From a virus: 34,289 bases of DNA. The notes under the pieces are model-generated. The model did no database searches and was not told the DNA's origin. It worked only from the letters and a program-made list of their open reading frames with translations. How positions within the stretch are numbered: the first letter of the stretch is position 1; each line of letters opens with the position of its first letter. Made by a program: the position numbers and the translations under genes. Of this stretch, positions 14,801 through 23,630 are shown piece after piece. The stretch covers positions 1 to 34,289 of IMG/VR virus record IMGVR_UViG_3300044673_000170; one strand, written 5' to 3'.

Positions 14801-16249
14801 GTGGCAATCGATTTCGACGAGATCTCTGCGACCAACGAAGTGCCGGCCAGTCTCACGGAAGTCGCGACTTCCGGGCCGACTGGAGCGGCGGCGAAGCGCG
14901 TGCTTCTGTTGGGGCAGCGTCTGAGCACCGGCGCCATTGCAGCCGACACGGTCTTCCGTGTGCTCGGCGAGACCACGGGCGACGCCAAGGCTGGCGCCGG
15001 CTCGTATCTCGCCGAGATGTGCAGAGCGTACAAGCGCATCGACAAGTCGAGCGTCGTTGATGCCATCGGCATCGACAATGGATCGGGTACGGCGGCCACC
15101 GGATCCATTGCCATTGCGTCGGGCACCGCGACCACGGCAGGGTCTCTCGACTTCATGATCGGTGGGCGACGCTACAGTGTCGCGGTTGAGGTTGGTGACG
15201 ACAATGACACCGACTACCTGACGGCACTCAAGGCGGCAATCGATGCGGACACGCGCCGCACCGTGACGACGAGCTCGATCACGTCGAGTACGACGCTTCC
15301 GCTTACGGCTCGGTGCAAGGGCCTCGCGGGGAACTACATCGACATCCGACAGGTCAGCGGCGACATCGGCGGGTTCACCGTCACGATCACCGCGATGTCT
15401 GGTGGCGCCACTTCGCTCACGCTGACCGGCGCTCTCGCTGCGGCTGCGGCGACGCACTACGATACGATCGTCTGCGGCTTCAACGACGACACCGCGCTCG
15501 ACACGATCGACACCGAGATGGCGCGCCGGTTCGCTGGCGGCGTCGAGATGCGCGGCACGGCCTTCGTGGCCACCACGCTCTCGCTCGCAGACTCGCTCAC
15601 GTGGTCCGCGTCGCGCAACAGCAAGCACATGTGCCCGACCGAAGCGGGCGCATCGCCCACGCCGTTCTGGATCTGGGCCGCGCAGGTCGCCGCACGCGAC
15701 ACGCTCGCGTATGCGAACGACCCCGGCCTTCCACGCAAGGGGCTCACGCTTCCCGACTGCATCGCGCCGGACATCGAAGACCGGTTCGAGTTCTCGGAGC
15801 GCAACCAGCTCCTTGCCGCCGGCATGTCGACGTACGACGTGGCGATCGATGGGACGGTCGCGATCGAGCGTCTCGTCACGGCGTACAAGACCGATGCGCA
15901 GGGTCAGGCGGACAAGAAATTCCACGACCTCACGACGATGCGCATCATCCACGACTACTCGGCGCGGTGGAAGGCCAAGACGTCGATCCTGGAAACGTAC
16001 AAGCTCGTCGATGATGACACGCCGCTTCGCCCCGGGATCCGCGCGATCACGCAGTCCGGCGGCAAGGCCATGATGGATACGTTCTACGAGGACTACGCCG
16101 GAACGGGCAATGTCCAGGACGTCACCAACTTCGTGGCGAACTCGCGATGCGAGCGCAACGCCAACGATCGAACGCGGCTCGATTTTTACCATCCGATGCG
16201 AGTCGGAGACATCGTGGTCACGGTTGCCACGCGACTTGAGGTGCAGTGA
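14801..16249 (+). CDS. Contractile tail sheath protein (Mu gpL-like)
   Basis: A 482-residue protein starting at GTG 14801, with GGAGGT five bases before it. Recognisable blocks are SGPTGAAAKRVLLLGQRL near the start, SLDFMIGGRRYSVAVEVGDD and LTARCKGLAGNYIDIR in the middle (the Mu-type inserted domain), then NDDTALDTIDTEM and, at the C-terminus, NDRTRLDFYHPMRVGDIVV. These match the Mu gpL sheath order. The protein polymerises around the tube and contracts at infection. Its start lies 87 bases after the HNH gene's 5' end. Confidence 0.92.
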   Translation: MAIDFDEISATNEVPASLTEVATSGPTGAAAKRVLLLGQRLSTGAIAADTVFRVLGETTGDAKAGAGSYLAEMCRAYKRIDKSSVVDAIGIDNGSGTAATGSIAIASGTATTAGSLDFMIGGRRYSVAVEVGDDNDTDYLTALKAAIDADTRRTVTTSSITSSTTLPLTARCKGLAGNYIDIRQVSGDIGGFTVTITAMSGGATSLTLTGALAAAAATHYDTIVCGFNDDTALDTIDTEMARRFAGGVEMRGTAFVATTLSLADSLTWSASRNSKHMCPTEAGASPTPFWIWAAQVAARDTLAYANDPGLPRKGLTLPDCIAPDIEDRFEFSERNQLLAAGMSTYDVAIDGTVAIERLVTAYKTDAQGQADKKFHDLTTMRIIHDYSARWKAKTSILETYKLVDDDTPLRPGIRAITQSGGKAMMDTFYEDYAGTGNVQDVTNFVANSRCERNANDRTRLDFYHPMRVGDIVVTVATRLEVQ

Positions 16250-16605
16250 TGGCCGAGAGGAAAAGCAACTCCATCGTCGAGTTTCCCGGCAAGGGCCTCA
16301 AGCTCCGCGGAATCGTCGACAGCATCAACCGCGGCGTCAAGAAGCGCACCGCCGTCGCGAACGCAGACGGCTCGGTGGACACCCACGAAGAGCCCGGTAT
16401 GAGCGAGCTGAAGGTGACGCTCTCCATGGTCGCCGACCAGGAAGCGGAAGCGATCGAAGCCATCGTTGGCGAGCCGTGCCTCGTTACGTTCGCGAACAAG
16501 AGCAAGATCAGGTTCGCGTCGATGACGCATACCGAATCGGCCGAGATCACGAAGGAGGGGACCATGCAGGTCACGTTCCAGGGCTCGACCGGAAAGCCGG
16601 GCTGA
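16249..16605 (+). CDS. Tail tube protein (Mu gpM-like, 118 aa)
   Basis: ATG 16249 overlaps the sheath stop by one base (TGATG). The product includes GLKLRGIVDSINRGVKKR, then an acidic and glycine stretch EEPGMSELKVTLSM, the usual switch from variable to conserved part, and a C-terminal beta end TMQVTFQG. Size and position after the sheath fit the tube protein that forms the inner channel. The start ATG is preferred over the GTG three bases earlier. Confidence 0.85.
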   Translation: MAERKSNSIVEFPGKGLKLRGIVDSINRGVKKRTAVANADGSVDTHEEPGMSELKVTLSMVADQEAEAIEAIVGEPCLVTFANKSKIRFASMTHTESAEITKEGTMQVTFQGSTGKPG

Positions 16606-16608
16606 TCG

Positions 16609-17043
16609 ATGCGCGAAGTCCCAAATGACGATCACGTGTCCGAGGCGCCTACCGACCTGAGCAAGGTTCCGGAGGCGCTTCGAGCGCTTTTCGAGACGCT
16701 CATAGAGTCGGATCCGGATGCGGCCAAGCCCGAGATCGAAGCCGCGTCGCGCGTCATGTCGAACAAGGATGGAAGCGTCATCGTTCGGCTTCTCTCGCCT
16801 GTGAAGGTGGGCGACGACGAGCACGACCGTATCCGACTGCGTCCGCTCAAGGCCCGCGACTACTTCGACGGCACGATCGCTGACGACGCTCAAGACTCGT
16901 CCTTTGCGGCTACGCTTCGATTCGCCGCTCGCATCGCGCAGCCAGCGCGAGCAGTCGACGAACTATCGAACCTGGCCGACACGAAGGCAGTCTACTTCGG
17001 CGTGCTGCTAGCGCGGGGAAACTTCTCAAGCCCGAAACCGTGA
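16609..17043 (+). CDS. Tail assembly chaperone, zero-frame product (144 aa)
   Basis: This is the product read without frameshift. It has the conserved core VIVRLLSPVKVGDDEHDRIRLRPLKARDYFD (Phage_TAC, Mu gp41/P2 gpE family). It lies between tube and tape measure, the invariant position for the tail assembly chaperone, which coats the tape measure during assembly. A slippery heptamer at 17016-17022 near its 3' end gives a longer form (see the frameshift entry). Confidence 0.85.
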   Translation: MREVPNDDHVSEAPTDLSKVPEALRALFETLIESDPDAAKPEIEAASRVMSNKDGSVIVRLLSPVKVGDDEHDRIRLRPLKARDYFDGTIADDAQDSSFAATLRFAARIAQPARAVDELSNLADTKAVYFGVLLARGNFSSPKP

Positions 17044-17183
17044 AGAGGCTCGTCGGCATGGTCGGCGAGCACTTCGGATTCGGGCGCAGAGATCTATTCG
17101 ATGCGCCGCTCGCCGAGCTCATGTGGCTCGTCGACTGCATCAACGGTGGCGAACCCGAGCCGGCGCCGGAGACTGACGAATGA
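16609..17183 (+). CDS. Tail assembly chaperone, -1 frameshift product (191 aa)
   Basis: The first 138 codons are those of the zero-frame gene. A -1 slip on GGGAAAC (17016-17022) makes the ribosome continue in the other frame from 17022 to the stop at 17181-17183. This adds 53 residues (LLKPETVKRLVGMVG and a conserved-looking helix LAELMWLVDCINGG). The 47-residue piece downstream (GTG 17040 on) also overlaps the zero-frame stop, but in this family it is normally made as a fusion. The fusion's C-terminal part binds the tape measure in the lambda system. The product ends in ATGA with the tape measure gene. Confidence 0.8.
17016..17022 (+). promoter_or_regulatory. Slippery heptamer for programmed -1 frameshift
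   Basis: G GGA AAC fits X XXY YYZ exactly in the zero frame of the chaperone gene, and the -1 frame then stays open for 53 codons to the tape measure start. An 8-bp stem (17048-17055 with 17063-17070, one wobble) follows 25 bases downstream, farther than a classical stimulator. The same arrangement is known in lambda (G/GT) and other long-tailed phages. Confidence 0.85.
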
Positions 17184-19672
17184 ATGACCGCACAGCCAAC
17201 GTACGGATCAACGTCGTCGGCAACGCGTCGGCCGAGATCACGAAGGTCGAGCAGGCGGTCAAGAAGACCGGCGCCGCAGCGCGCGACGCCAGCGGAAAGT
17301 TCGTCAAGGCGGGCGAGTCGATCAAGAAGATCGACGACGCTGCCAAGAAGGCGAATGGCAGCACAGAGAAGACGGCTGCTGCGTTCGCAAAGGCCGGCGT
17401 CAAGGCGCTTCCGGCTGCTGGCCAGGTCCAGAAGTTCGCCAACTCTGTCAAGGCGATCGACCAAGCGAACACGCGCGCAACCAAGTCGATCAACGACAAG
17501 GTCAAGGCGATCGACAAGGAATCGGCCGCATGGAAGCGCGCCGCCGAAGCGATCACTAAGGTCAACCGCGCGACGAATGGGTTTCGTGGTCAGGGCGGGT
17601 CGAACGGGCGATTCGCGGCTGTGCCAGCCATGCCCGCGGCGCCCCGCATCGGCATCAACGAATGGTTCGGGCGCGCGAATCAGAACCTCAGCAACCGATT
17701 CGGCAATATCCCCGGCCTTGGCTCGCTGACGAGCGTGGGCGGGATCGCGGGGATTGCCGGCGGCGCGATGTTCGCTGTCGCGGCCAGCGCCGCAGCCGCA
17801 GCCGCAGCATTCGGTGCCGCCATGACAGCCGCGGTCGCGCAGGCGAGCGAGCTTGAGTCGGCCATGTCTCGTGTCCGCGCTGCTACGGCAGGCTCGCGCT
17901 CCGAGATGGCTGCTCTCACGCGGCAGGCGGCCGACCTTGGCGCCGCGACGCAGTTCTCCGCGGCCGAGGTTGCAGCGGTCCAAGAGAACTTCGCGAAGGC
18001 CGGTTTCTCGGTCGAGCAGATCACGCGGGCGGCTCCCGCGGCGCTCTCGTTCGCCGCGGCGTCGGGCACGGATACGGGGTTCGCTTCCTCGCTCATCGCG
18101 CAGGCCGTGCGCTCCATGGGCTTCGAGGCGGGCCAGTCGGGTCGCATCTCGGACGTCCTCATGACCGGCGCGCAGGCGTCGAACGTCGACGTCACGGATC
18201 TGAACGAGACACTCAAGTACGCGGCGCCGATCTTCTCGTCGATGGGCCGCGGTCAGGCGATGACGGCGTTCCAGGATCTGACGGCACTCGCCGGCATCCT
18301 TGGCGACCAAGGCATCCGCGGATCGTCGGCCGGCACGTCGTTACGCGCTGCCTTCACGCGACTGAGCGCACCATCCGGTGCCGGCGGACGGTCGCTTCGA
18401 CAGCTCGGGGTCTCTACGACCGACTCCGAAGGCAACATGCGCCGGATGCCGGAGATCCTGGCAGACCTCCGCAACGCGCTCGAAGGCAAGTCGACTGGCG
18501 CGCGACAGCAGGCGCTTACGTCCATCTTCGGGATGAACGCGGCTGGGGCGATGGGCGCCATCATCAACGCTGACCCGGCGCGCTTCTCGGAACTCGTGGC
18601 GCAGCTCGACGCGAGTGGAGGCGCAGCAGAGCGCACCGCGCGCATCATGCAGGACAATCTCACCGGCGACCTCGAACAGCTCGGCGGTGCCTTCGGTGGG
18701 CTCGGGACGAGCATCGGAAACGAACTGCTCCCGGGCGTTCGCTCCTCCGTGCAGGGCATCACGGACTTCGTCGGCGCGATCAACTCGGCACTGGGCGCGT
18801 CGGGCGCTGGAACCACGGCGTTCGGATCGCTCGGCGACGTCATCGGCATGACAACCGACGGCATCATCTCCGGCATGGAGGCCATCGTCCCTCGTATTGC
18901 CGGATTTGCTGAGCTTGTTGGCATACTGGATGAAGGCCAAGGCTCGAAGTTTGCGGCGGACTTCGCTGGAGCAATGGGCGCGGCCCGTGTCGACCGTGCC
19001 GCCACGATGGCGCAGCGACAGCGCGACCAGATCGAGAACGAGTCGAATCGGCGACGCATCGGCCTCGACACGATCAAGAGCCAGGTCGAGGGAGCCCAGG
19101 GCGCAAGCGGTGCGACGTTGAGCGCGGACGTTCGCCGACGCTTCACCGAGCGCGGCCTCGGCGACCTGCTCCAGGATCCGAACACCGCGGCGGCGCTTGC
19201 CGCCATCGAAGGCACGCAGGGTCCGATCTCGGCGCGCGACCGTCGCAGGATGCTCCGGAGCCTATCGGGCACGCTCGACCCGGGCATCGAAGCTGCTCGG
19301 CTCACGAACGACCAGAACCGCGAGCGACAGCTTGGCGCGGTGGGCGCCGCAGAGCTTGAGGCGCAGAATTCGATCCTTGGTGCGACGACGAGATCGACGC
19401 AGGCAGCTCGACGGCGAGCGCGGCGCGTTGGCGACGACATGACCGACGCTGCGGTCGGGTCTCTCCCTGCCGCAGGCGGGCTCGGTGGGCTCATCGGAAG
19501 CCTCTTCTCTGGTGGTGGCCCCTCGAATCGGGCACGCGGCGCAGGCACGGACGGCGACGCCGGAGGCCAGCAACTCGCAGTGCTTCGATCGCTCGATACA
19601 CACCTTCGCGACATCGCAAACAATACTCGCAACACCGGCCAGACCGGCCGCGCTGGCGAGGTCCCGCCCTGA
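17180..19672 (+). CDS. Tail tape measure protein (830 aa)
   Basis: The first 200 residues are rich in Ala, Lys and Asn (SAEITKVEQAVKKTGAAARD) and predicted helical. A hydrophobic Ala-rich stretch follows (GIAGGAMFAVAASAAAAAAAF, near residues 190-215). Then comes the TP901-type core: ELESAMSRVRAATAGS, ADLGAATQFSAAEVA and AGTSLRAAFTRLSAP, with FGMNAAGAMGAII. At 830 residues it would set a tail of roughly 120 nm using the usual about 0.15 nm per residue (inference). It begins in an ATGA overlap with the frameshifted chaperone product. Confidence 0.9.
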   Translation: MNDRTANVRINVVGNASAEITKVEQAVKKTGAAARDASGKFVKAGESIKKIDDAAKKANGSTEKTAAAFAKAGVKALPAAGQVQKFANSVKAIDQANTRATKSINDKVKAIDKESAAWKRAAEAITKVNRATNGFRGQGGSNGRFAAVPAMPAAPRIGINEWFGRANQNLSNRFGNIPGLGSLTSVGGIAGIAGGAMFAVAASAAAAAAAFGAAMTAAVAQASELESAMSRVRAATAGSRSEMAALTRQAADLGAATQFSAAEVAAVQENFAKAGFSVEQITRAAPAALSFAAASGTDTGFASSLIAQAVRSMGFEAGQSGRISDVLMTGAQASNVDVTDLNETLKYAAPIFSSMGRGQAMTAFQDLTALAGILGDQGIRGSSAGTSLRAAFTRLSAPSGAGGRSLRQLGVSTTDSEGNMRRMPEILADLRNALEGKSTGARQQALTSIFGMNAAGAMGAIINADPARFSELVAQLDASGGAAERTARIMQDNLTGDLEQLGGAFGGLGTSIGNELLPGVRSSVQGITDFVGAINSALGASGAGTTAFGSLGDVIGMTTDGIISGMEAIVPRIAGFAELVGILDEGQGSKFAADFAGAMGAARVDRAATMAQRQRDQIENESNRRRIGLDTIKSQVEGAQGASGATLSADVRRRFTERGLGDLLQDPNTAAALAAIEGTQGPISARDRRRMLRSLSGTLDPGIEAARLTNDQNRERQLGAVGAAELEAQNSILGATTRSTQAARRRARRVGDDMTDAAVGSLPAAGGLGGLIGSLFSGGGPSNRARGAGTDGDAGGQQLAVLRSLDTHLRDIANNTRNTGQTGRAGEVPP

Positions 19673-20985
19673 TGCCAGCCTGGCTCGACCAGTACCTATC
19701 CCTCCCTGCGTCCATCGCTGACATCCCGTTCCACGTGGAGTCGGCGAAGACGCAGGTGGGCCGTCGCAGTGCCGTTCAGAAGTTCCCGGGCACCGACTAC
19801 GTTCGCGTCCAGGACCTGGGCGCAGAAGCCGATGTTTTCGACGTCGACGGCTACCTGATCGGCGACGACTACCACGTCAGGCTCAAGCGACTCGAAACGC
19901 TCTTCCGCAATCGCGTCGGCCCGTTTCTGCTCGTGCACCCGTACCGCGGGCGCACGCAGATCAATGTCGAGGGTCAACTCGAGGTCACCGAGGAGCGGCA
20001 GAAGGGCGGCTTTGCACGCTTCCGCTTTCGCGCGATCAAGGACGTCACGGGGCAGGTCCAGCAGTCGAGTGCAAGCCCGACGAGCACGGCCCGCAATGCC
20101 GTCTCAGTGGCGCGCACAGCATCCGTTGCAGCCGCGGCCACGCAGGTCTCGCAGCTCAGCAAGCCAGCCGTCCTCGCGAAGTTCCAGACCCAGCTCACGG
20201 CGCTACAGAGCTCGCTGACGAGTTCCATCGGCTCCGCGCTCGCGTTCGAGTCGACGCTCGCCACGTCGATCGGCTCGTCGCTCTCGTCCATGGCCAGCAC
20301 GGTGGCCGGATTGGCGAGCACTCCAACGGCCGCATTCACCACGCTCGGGTCGGTCGTCCGTGCCGCCGTCGGCGCTGTCATGACGGCCGAGTCGGCGAGC
20401 GAGGAATCGTTCGGCGCGCTCACCGACGGCCAGCGAATCGCGGCCATGCTCGGCATTGCCGGCCTACTGGCCCGGGGCGGCGACGAGAGCGGCCTGGGAG
20501 CCGTCGAGCCAGGCGGGATGGCCTCGGACCCGTCCGACGACCTCACGGCCGTCCAGGCGGCGGACAGGAACGCACAGGCTATCACGCTCGCGGTTCGCTC
20601 CGAAGTGGCTGCCACGGTCTGCGAGACCATCCTTGACACGGCGCCCGAATCGAAGACGCAGGCGAAAGAGGTGCTCGCCGCGATCTCGGCCCTGCTCACC
20701 GGAGCGAGCGATGGCGATCCCGACGCCGTCCTATATGCGGTCGATGCCGAGACGTACGTGGCGCTCTCGGACCTTCGCGCGGCGGCAACCAAGTACCTGA
20801 CCGAGACGGCCATTGGGCTGCCGACGATCGAGACGTACGAGCTTCCCGCCGAGACGTCCGCGTTCGTCATCGCTCAGCGGCTCCTCGGCGACGCATCGCG
20901 ATGGGACGAGATCGTGCAACGCAACGACCTCGACGACCCGCTCTTCGTTCCTGCGGGCACGACGATCGAATACCTGAGCGCCTGA
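19672..20985 (+). CDS. DNA circularisation/baseplate gpN-like protein with LysM-like C-terminus (437 aa)
   Basis: The N-terminal part (residues 10-120) has IPFHVESAKTQVGRR, VQDLGAEADVFDVDGYLIGDD and RGRTQINVEGQLEVTEER, the DNA_circ_N pattern of Mu gpN. A long Ala/Ser/Thr-rich helical region follows. The last 50 residues (TYELPAETSAFVIAQRLLGD, then WDEIVQRNDLDDPLFVPAGT) fit a LysM-like or P2 gpX-like domain, which has L-x-G-D ... W-x-x-I-x-x-x-N ... P-x-G. That domain sits near the spike of contractile tails. It starts in a one-base overlap with the tape measure stop. The name DNA circularisation is historical; a tail/baseplate role is likelier. Confidence 0.82.
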   Translation: MPAWLDQYLSLPASIADIPFHVESAKTQVGRRSAVQKFPGTDYVRVQDLGAEADVFDVDGYLIGDDYHVRLKRLETLFRNRVGPFLLVHPYRGRTQINVEGQLEVTEERQKGGFARFRFRAIKDVTGQVQQSSASPTSTARNAVSVARTASVAAAATQVSQLSKPAVLAKFQTQLTALQSSLTSSIGSALAFESTLATSIGSSLSSMASTVAGLASTPTAAFTTLGSVVRAAVGAVMTAESASEESFGALTDGQRIAAMLGIAGLLARGGDESGLGAVEPGGMASDPSDDLTAVQAADRNAQAITLAVRSEVAATVCETILDTAPESKTQAKEVLAAISALLTGASDGDPDAVLYAVDAETYVALSDLRAAATKYLTETAIGLPTIETYELPAETSAFVIAQRLLGDASRWDEIVQRNDLDDPLFVPAGTTIEYLSA

Positions 20986-20986
20986 G

Positions 20987-22099
20987 ATGCCGACGGGACA
21001 TTCCATTACGCTGCGCCACAACGGGAAGCAGCTCCGCGGCCTATTGCGCGGCGAAGTAACGCTTGGGCTCGAACAGATCGCGCATCCGTTCTCGTTCTCG
21101 TATGCGGAGCGGCTCGCGAACACTGGAACGCCATGGCACTTCGAGGCTGGCGATCTCGTGTCGGTCCACGTCGACGGCGAGATGATCGTTGATGGCTACA
21201 TCGACGTGTCTCGCGGGAAGCGCGCGTGGGACGAGATGTCGTTCGAGGTTCAAGGCCGCGCCGCAACGGCGGACCTCGTGGACTGCACCGCGATGGTCCG
21301 GCCTCGCCAGTTCACGAACGCGACCGTCGTTCAGATCGTATCGAAGATCGTGCAGCCGTTCGGCTTCGCGGTTCGCCTCGGGGCCGGCGCGGTTCCAGGC
21401 GCTCCGTTCCGCAGGTTCACGATCGACAAGAACGACACCTGTTTCAGCGCGATCTCGAAGGCGTGCAAGCAACGCGGGCTGTGGCCTCGCTACATCCCTG
21501 GCGCGACCGTTCTGGAGCTCGCTGCGCTCAACGCGACGCCGCGAACGACGCCGCTCGTGCTCGGCGAGAACGTGCTATCAATGGAGCGCGAGACCAACCA
21601 CACGGAGCGGTTCGGCTCGTACCATTTCAGCGGAACGACGCACGCCACGGACACGCTCTACGGGCCAGCCACGCGCATCAAGGCGCAGGTGTTCGATCCG
21701 GCGATCACGCGGCACCGACCGCTTCGCATCGACGCGCGCAACGGCGATGGTCCATCCGACGTTGGCGTTCGTGCCCGTCTCGAACGCAACCACCGCGCAG
21801 GCAACAGCGAGCGCGTGAAGGCGGTCGTTTCGGGGTGGCGCTACGAGCAGATCGATGGCGACCCGCTTAGCGATCGCTCGACGTCGCGAATGGCGCTGTG
21901 GGAGCCGAACACGATCCATGCCGTCATCGCTCCGGAGCTAGGGCTGAACGGCGTCGAGCTCCTCATCGTCTCCGCCCGCTACGTGTTCGATGCCGAGATG
22001 AAAAGCGGCTTCGTCTGCGAGCTCGAGTTGAAGCGCCGCGAAGCTCTCGACCCGATGGCGGCGTACCCGGTGACGCCGCCGAGGACGCCCTGGACATGA
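20987..22099 (+). CDS. Baseplate hub protein (Mu gpP/gp44-like, 370 aa)
   Basis: Order and content match gp27/gpD-type hubs: an N-terminal beta domain (GEVTLGLEQIAHPFSFSYAER), WHFEAGDLVSVHVDGEMIVDGYID, then FEVQGRAATADLVDC, VQIVSKIVQPFGFAV, and RYIPGATVLELAAL. The pattern V-x-G-R-x-x-T-x-D-L-V-D-C is diagnostic of these hub proteins. It forms the central ring onto which spike and wedges attach. It is encoded one base after the gpN-like gene and overlaps the spike gene by ATGA. Confidence 0.85.
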   Translation: MPTGHSITLRHNGKQLRGLLRGEVTLGLEQIAHPFSFSYAERLANTGTPWHFEAGDLVSVHVDGEMIVDGYIDVSRGKRAWDEMSFEVQGRAATADLVDCTAMVRPRQFTNATVVQIVSKIVQPFGFAVRLGAGAVPGAPFRRFTIDKNDTCFSAISKACKQRGLWPRYIPGATVLELAALNATPRTTPLVLGENVLSMERETNHTERFGSYHFSGTTHATDTLYGPATRIKAQVFDPAITRHRPLRIDARNGDGPSDVGVRARLERNHRAGNSERVKAVVSGWRYEQIDGDPLSDRSTSRMALWEPNTIHAVIAPELGLNGVELLIVSARYVFDAEMKSGFVCELELKRREALDPMAAYPVTPPRTPWT

Positions 22100-22611
22100 G
22101 CGCACGCACGCAACGCTACATCCTCAAGCTCGTGAACGATGCGGGGAAGGTCCAGCTCCTCCAGGTTGAGGGCGAGCTCTTGGAGGACGGTGGACTTCCG
22201 GATGTCCTGGAGTGCGAAGGATTCGCGACGTTCGGATTCTCCGCAAATCCACCGATCGGGTCCGATGTCATCGTCACCGAGACCGACGGCGACTCGGCGC
22301 AGGGCGTCGCGCTCTCGGTACAGAATCGAGATCACCGGCCAAAGGGTTTGGCGACGGGTGATGTCTGCCTGCACGGGTTGAACGGTCTCGTTCAACTGCT
22401 GCTCACTGGCGGGCTGCTCCACCTTGGTTCGCAGAATCCGTCCGACTTCGTGGCGCTAGCCTCCAAGGTGCTGACCGAACTGAATGCGCTTGTGACGTGG
22501 GCGAATACGCACGTGCACACGTCTGCGGCACCCGGGTCGCCAACAACCGCTCCGACGATTCCAAAATCGGCGCCATCGAGCGTCGCGTCCACCGTGGTGA
22601 AATGCGCATGA
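22096..22611 (+). CDS. Baseplate spike/puncturing protein (Mu gp45-like, 171 aa)
   Basis: The N-terminal OB-fold-like part has GKVQLLQVEGELLED and a glycine-rich strand series. The C-terminal part contains WANTHVHTSAAPGSPTTAP, an H-x-H motif followed by the P-x-S/T tail. In Mu gp45 and P2 gpV such H-x-H residues bind iron at the tip of the trimeric needle. This supports a membrane-piercing spike. The gene ends in a four-base overlap with the second HNH gene, so the insertion kept the gp45 stop. Confidence 0.82.
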   Translation: MSARTQRYILKLVNDAGKVQLLQVEGELLEDGGLPDVLECEGFATFGFSANPPIGSDVIVTETDGDSAQGVALSVQNRDHRPKGLATGDVCLHGLNGLVQLLLTGGLLHLGSQNPSDFVALASKVLTELNALVTWANTHVHTSAAPGSPTTAPTIPKSAPSSVASTVVKCA

Positions 22612-23168
22612 AGAAGGGACCCACACCAAAACCCATGGCAGATCGGTTCTGGCCAAAGGTGGATCGCGACGGTCCGATCGTGCGCGAGGAACTTGGGCCT
22701 TGCTGGGTTTGGACGGCGTCCGTTGATGGCCGCGGGTACGGGCAGTTCTGGAATGGAAAGCGGCTCTCTCGAGCACACCGCGTGTCGTGGGAGATCGCAT
22801 ACGGTGAGATCGAGAACGAGATATGCCATCGGTGTGACAATCGTAGATGCGTAAGGCCAGACCATCTTTTCGATGGAACCCAAGCCGACAACATGCGCGA
22901 CATGTATGCGAAGGCTCGGAACTACCATAGGACCAAGCCGCACCTGATCCCCAGGGGGGACAGAAACGGATCCAGGACGCGGCCAGATCGGGTGCCTCGC
23001 GGCGAGACCCACGGTCATGCGCGGATCACGGAAAGCATCGTGCGGCACATCAGGCATACGTATGAACTTGGTGGCACGTCGATGCTCAAGCTCGCGCGGT
23101 CGCTCGGAATTCCGAAACGGACCGTGTTCGACGTGATTCATCGCCGCAGTTGGGCACATGTCGCCTAA
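22608..23168 (+). CDS. Free-standing HNH homing endonuclease with C-terminal HTH
   Basis: A 186-residue protein. RFWPKVDRDGPIVREELGPCWVW, then RVSWEIAYGEI and ICHRCDNRRCVRPDHLFDG repeat the HNH_3 pattern of the antisense gene at 14187-14714. The C-terminal SMLKLARSLGIPKRTVFDVI is a helix-turn-helix. ATG 22608 overlaps the spike stop by four bases (ATGA), and ATG 22602 is an alternative. It sits between the spike and the gp46-like gene, places where related phages have no gene. It is a candidate selfish element for transfer into related phages. Confidence 0.86.
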   Translation: MKKGPTPKPMADRFWPKVDRDGPIVREELGPCWVWTASVDGRGYGQFWNGKRLSRAHRVSWEIAYGEIENEICHRCDNRRCVRPDHLFDGTQADNMRDMYAKARNYHRTKPHLIPRGDRNGSRTRPDRVPRGETHGHARITESIVRHIRHTYELGGTSMLKLARSLGIPKRTVFDVIHRRSWAHVA

Positions 23169-23186
23169 ACGAAGGGTGGTCTATCC

Positions 23187-23624
23187 ATGTGTTCCGCCGC
23201 TCTCCGATGGGTGAACGCTTCCGGTGGTGACATCGTCATCGACGCAAACAGCCGCATCGTCGAAGGCGAGCCGATCATCGCCGAGATGCTCGCCAGCCTC
23301 TACACGGACGCTCCACCGCTCGACGGCGACCCAGTCCCTGAAGGTGTCGAGCGCGACGGCTACTGCGCGACCGCGTTCGACCCGACGGCCATCCGTGGAA
23401 GTCGACTCTGGCTCGTGCCGTACATCCGGCCCGTCTCGCGCGCGATGACCTTTGCGCAGGGGGCGGCCTCGGATGCGCTCGCGCGGATGGTTGGCACTCG
23501 CGTTACCGCCGTCGATGTGACCGCGAGCAATCCGAAGCCGGGCCGAATCGATCTGGCTATTCACGTCACGCTCCTCGACGAAACGCGCAAGACGTTCGCT
23601 CTCGCGATCGACTACGCGATCTGA
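23187..23624 (+). CDS. Baseplate wedge protein (Mu gp46/T4 gp25-like, 145 aa)
   Basis: The stretch GYCATAFDPTAIRGSRLWLV, followed by MTFAQGAASDALARMVGTRV, matches Mu gp46 (G-S-R-L-W-L near the start of a helix, then A-x-x-A-L-x-W/R-M). Family members form the wedge that connects baseplate and sheath. The C-terminal half has RIDLAIHVTLLDE. A ribosome-binding site (AAGGGTGG) precedes ATG 23187. The position between spike and J protein is as in Mu. Confidence 0.85.
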   Translation: MCSAALRWVNASGGDIVIDANSRIVEGEPIIAEMLASLYTDAPPLDGDPVPEGVERDGYCATAFDPTAIRGSRLWLVPYIRPVSRAMTFAQGAASDALARMVGTRVTAVDVTASNPKPGRIDLAIHVTLLDETRKTFALAIDYAI

Positions 23625-23630
23625 GGTTCC

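Noticed and set aside
14715-14807. Longer start for the antisense HNH gene
   Set aside because: The 31 extra residues are Arg-rich without similarity, and ATG 14714 has an AGGAG site.
14747-16192. Long antisense frame (481 codons) opposite the sheath gene
   Set aside because: Its product is low-complexity and Arg-rich with no family pattern, and it mirrors the sheath frame, as expected in GC-rich DNA.
16910-19635. Two long antisense frames opposite the tape measure gene
   Set aside because: Ala/Ser/Arg-rich shadows of the real gene, without ribosome-binding sites or recognisable domains.
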